From: CAYUVF01 sp964448045 | Lineage (GTDB): Bacteria; Bacteroidota; Rhodothermia; Rhodothermales; Salinibacteraceae | Length of the DNA: 6,422 nt | Direction: 5' to 3' | NCBI GenBank assembly: GCA_964448045.1 | Contig: CAYUVF010000102.1 | Coordinates: 1-6,422 of the forward strand | In this document: piece by piece, positions 6,173 through 6,422 of the stretch | Layout of the letters: each line of letters begins with the position of its first letter | Numbering within the stretch: position 1 is the first letter of the stretch | Program-made: the position numbers and the translations under genes | The notes under the pieces: model-generated | What the model was told of the DNA's origin: nothing | Databases searched by the model: none | Seen by the model: the letters and a program-made list of their open reading frames with translations, nothing else

Positions 6173-6201
6173 GCAATGTGACGAGAGGTTGTTTCGTCGG
6201 T

Positions 6202-6368
6202 TTAGAGCCTGTATTCAAACAGAACGTGAAGGGCTGCAAACGGCTCCGCCCGCCGCCTCCGGCGTTCCGCTGTATCGCCGATGCGCCGCATCGCCTGCTT
6301 CGCGCGCCTTGGAGGCAACGCGCGGTGCTCGTTTTCGCCTGCTTCATTCGATTGAATACAGGCTCTTA
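6202..6368. mobile_element. MITE-like element, 161 bp, GAGCCTG ends, TTA target duplication
   Basis: GAGCCTGTATTCAA at 6205-6218 is repeated as its exact reverse complement, TTGAATACAGGCTC, at 6352-6365. Directly outside both ends lies TTA (6202-6204 and 6366-6368), a 3-bp direct repeat consistent with target-site duplication. The 161-bp interior is GC-rich, has no credible gene, and contains a short palindrome, CGATGCG-C-CGCATCG, at 6279-6293. Ends beginning GAGCCTG with a TNA target fit the IS5 family (IS1031-like groups), so this is probably a non-autonomous element moved by an IS5-type transposase encoded elsewhere. It inserted 29 nt after the methyltransferase stop. The rest of this end of the window (6369-6422) shows no gene. 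Confidence 0.8.
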
Positions 6369-6422
6369 GCTCGACTTTAGCGTTATGCAGGGTAGCAAAC
6401 GGCGTCTATGAGCCGTTCGAAT

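Noticed and set aside
6060..6380. 106-codon open frame through the methyltransferase 3' end and the MITE
   Set aside because: It overlaps the methyltransferase C-terminus out of frame and crosses the terminal repeats. Its translation is arginine- and alanine-rich with no motif.
6398..6417. 6-bp inverted repeat AACGGC/GCCGTT near the window end
   Set aside because: It is too short and has no T-tract. The sequence ends at 6422, so context is lacking.

Overview
The window looks like part of a chromosomal gene cluster for making and exporting a cell-surface polysaccharide or glycan. All genes are on the + strand. The first 4 kb is GC-rich, with codons strongly ending in G or C. Most starts lack a clear Shine-Dalgarno sequence, and the gaps carry degenerate 7-bp tandem repeats built on GTTNAAC. 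A small DUF2281-type protein is also present. Together these suggest a member of the Bacteroidota/Rhodothermota, perhaps a Salinibacter-like halophile. That is an impression, not a demonstrated assignment.

Layout. (1) 3-770: 3' part of gmd, GDP-mannose 4,6-dehydratase, cut by the window edge. (2) 787-821: heptamer array in the 61-nt gap. (3) 832-2082: WbuB/WcaI-like GT4 glycosyltransferase starting at GTG. (4) 2164-3963: complete MsbA/PglK-type ABC exporter with fused membrane and ATPase domains. (5) 3967-4022: second heptamer array, whose ends can pair into a hairpin that includes the ABC stop codon. (6) 4099-4248: 49-aa DUF2281-like protein with a good RBS. (7) 4288-5055: PAPS-dependent sulfotransferase. 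(8) 5068-5183: decayed, frameshifted second copy of the very 3' end of an ABC exporter, about 82% identical at DNA level to 3805-3912. (9) 5159-5311: an orphan protein-like C-terminal reading frame. (10) 5315-6172: membrane-anchored class I methyltransferase in visibly more A/T-rich DNA. (11) 6202-6368: a 161-bp MITE-like element with 14-bp perfect terminal inverted repeats and TTA target duplications.

How the genes could work together (inference). Gmd supplies GDP-4-keto-6-deoxymannose, the precursor of GDP-fucose and related sugars. The GT4 enzyme adds a sugar to a lipid-linked chain, and the ABC exporter could flip or export the lipid-linked product. The sulfotransferase and methyltransferase are plausible decorating enzymes.

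The most interesting structural point is that the DUF2281 and sulfotransferase genes lie between an intact ABC 3' end and a degenerate second ABC 3' end. This suggests a swapped or inserted cassette within a mosaic glycan locus. No new defence system, RNA gene or CRISPR array was seen.
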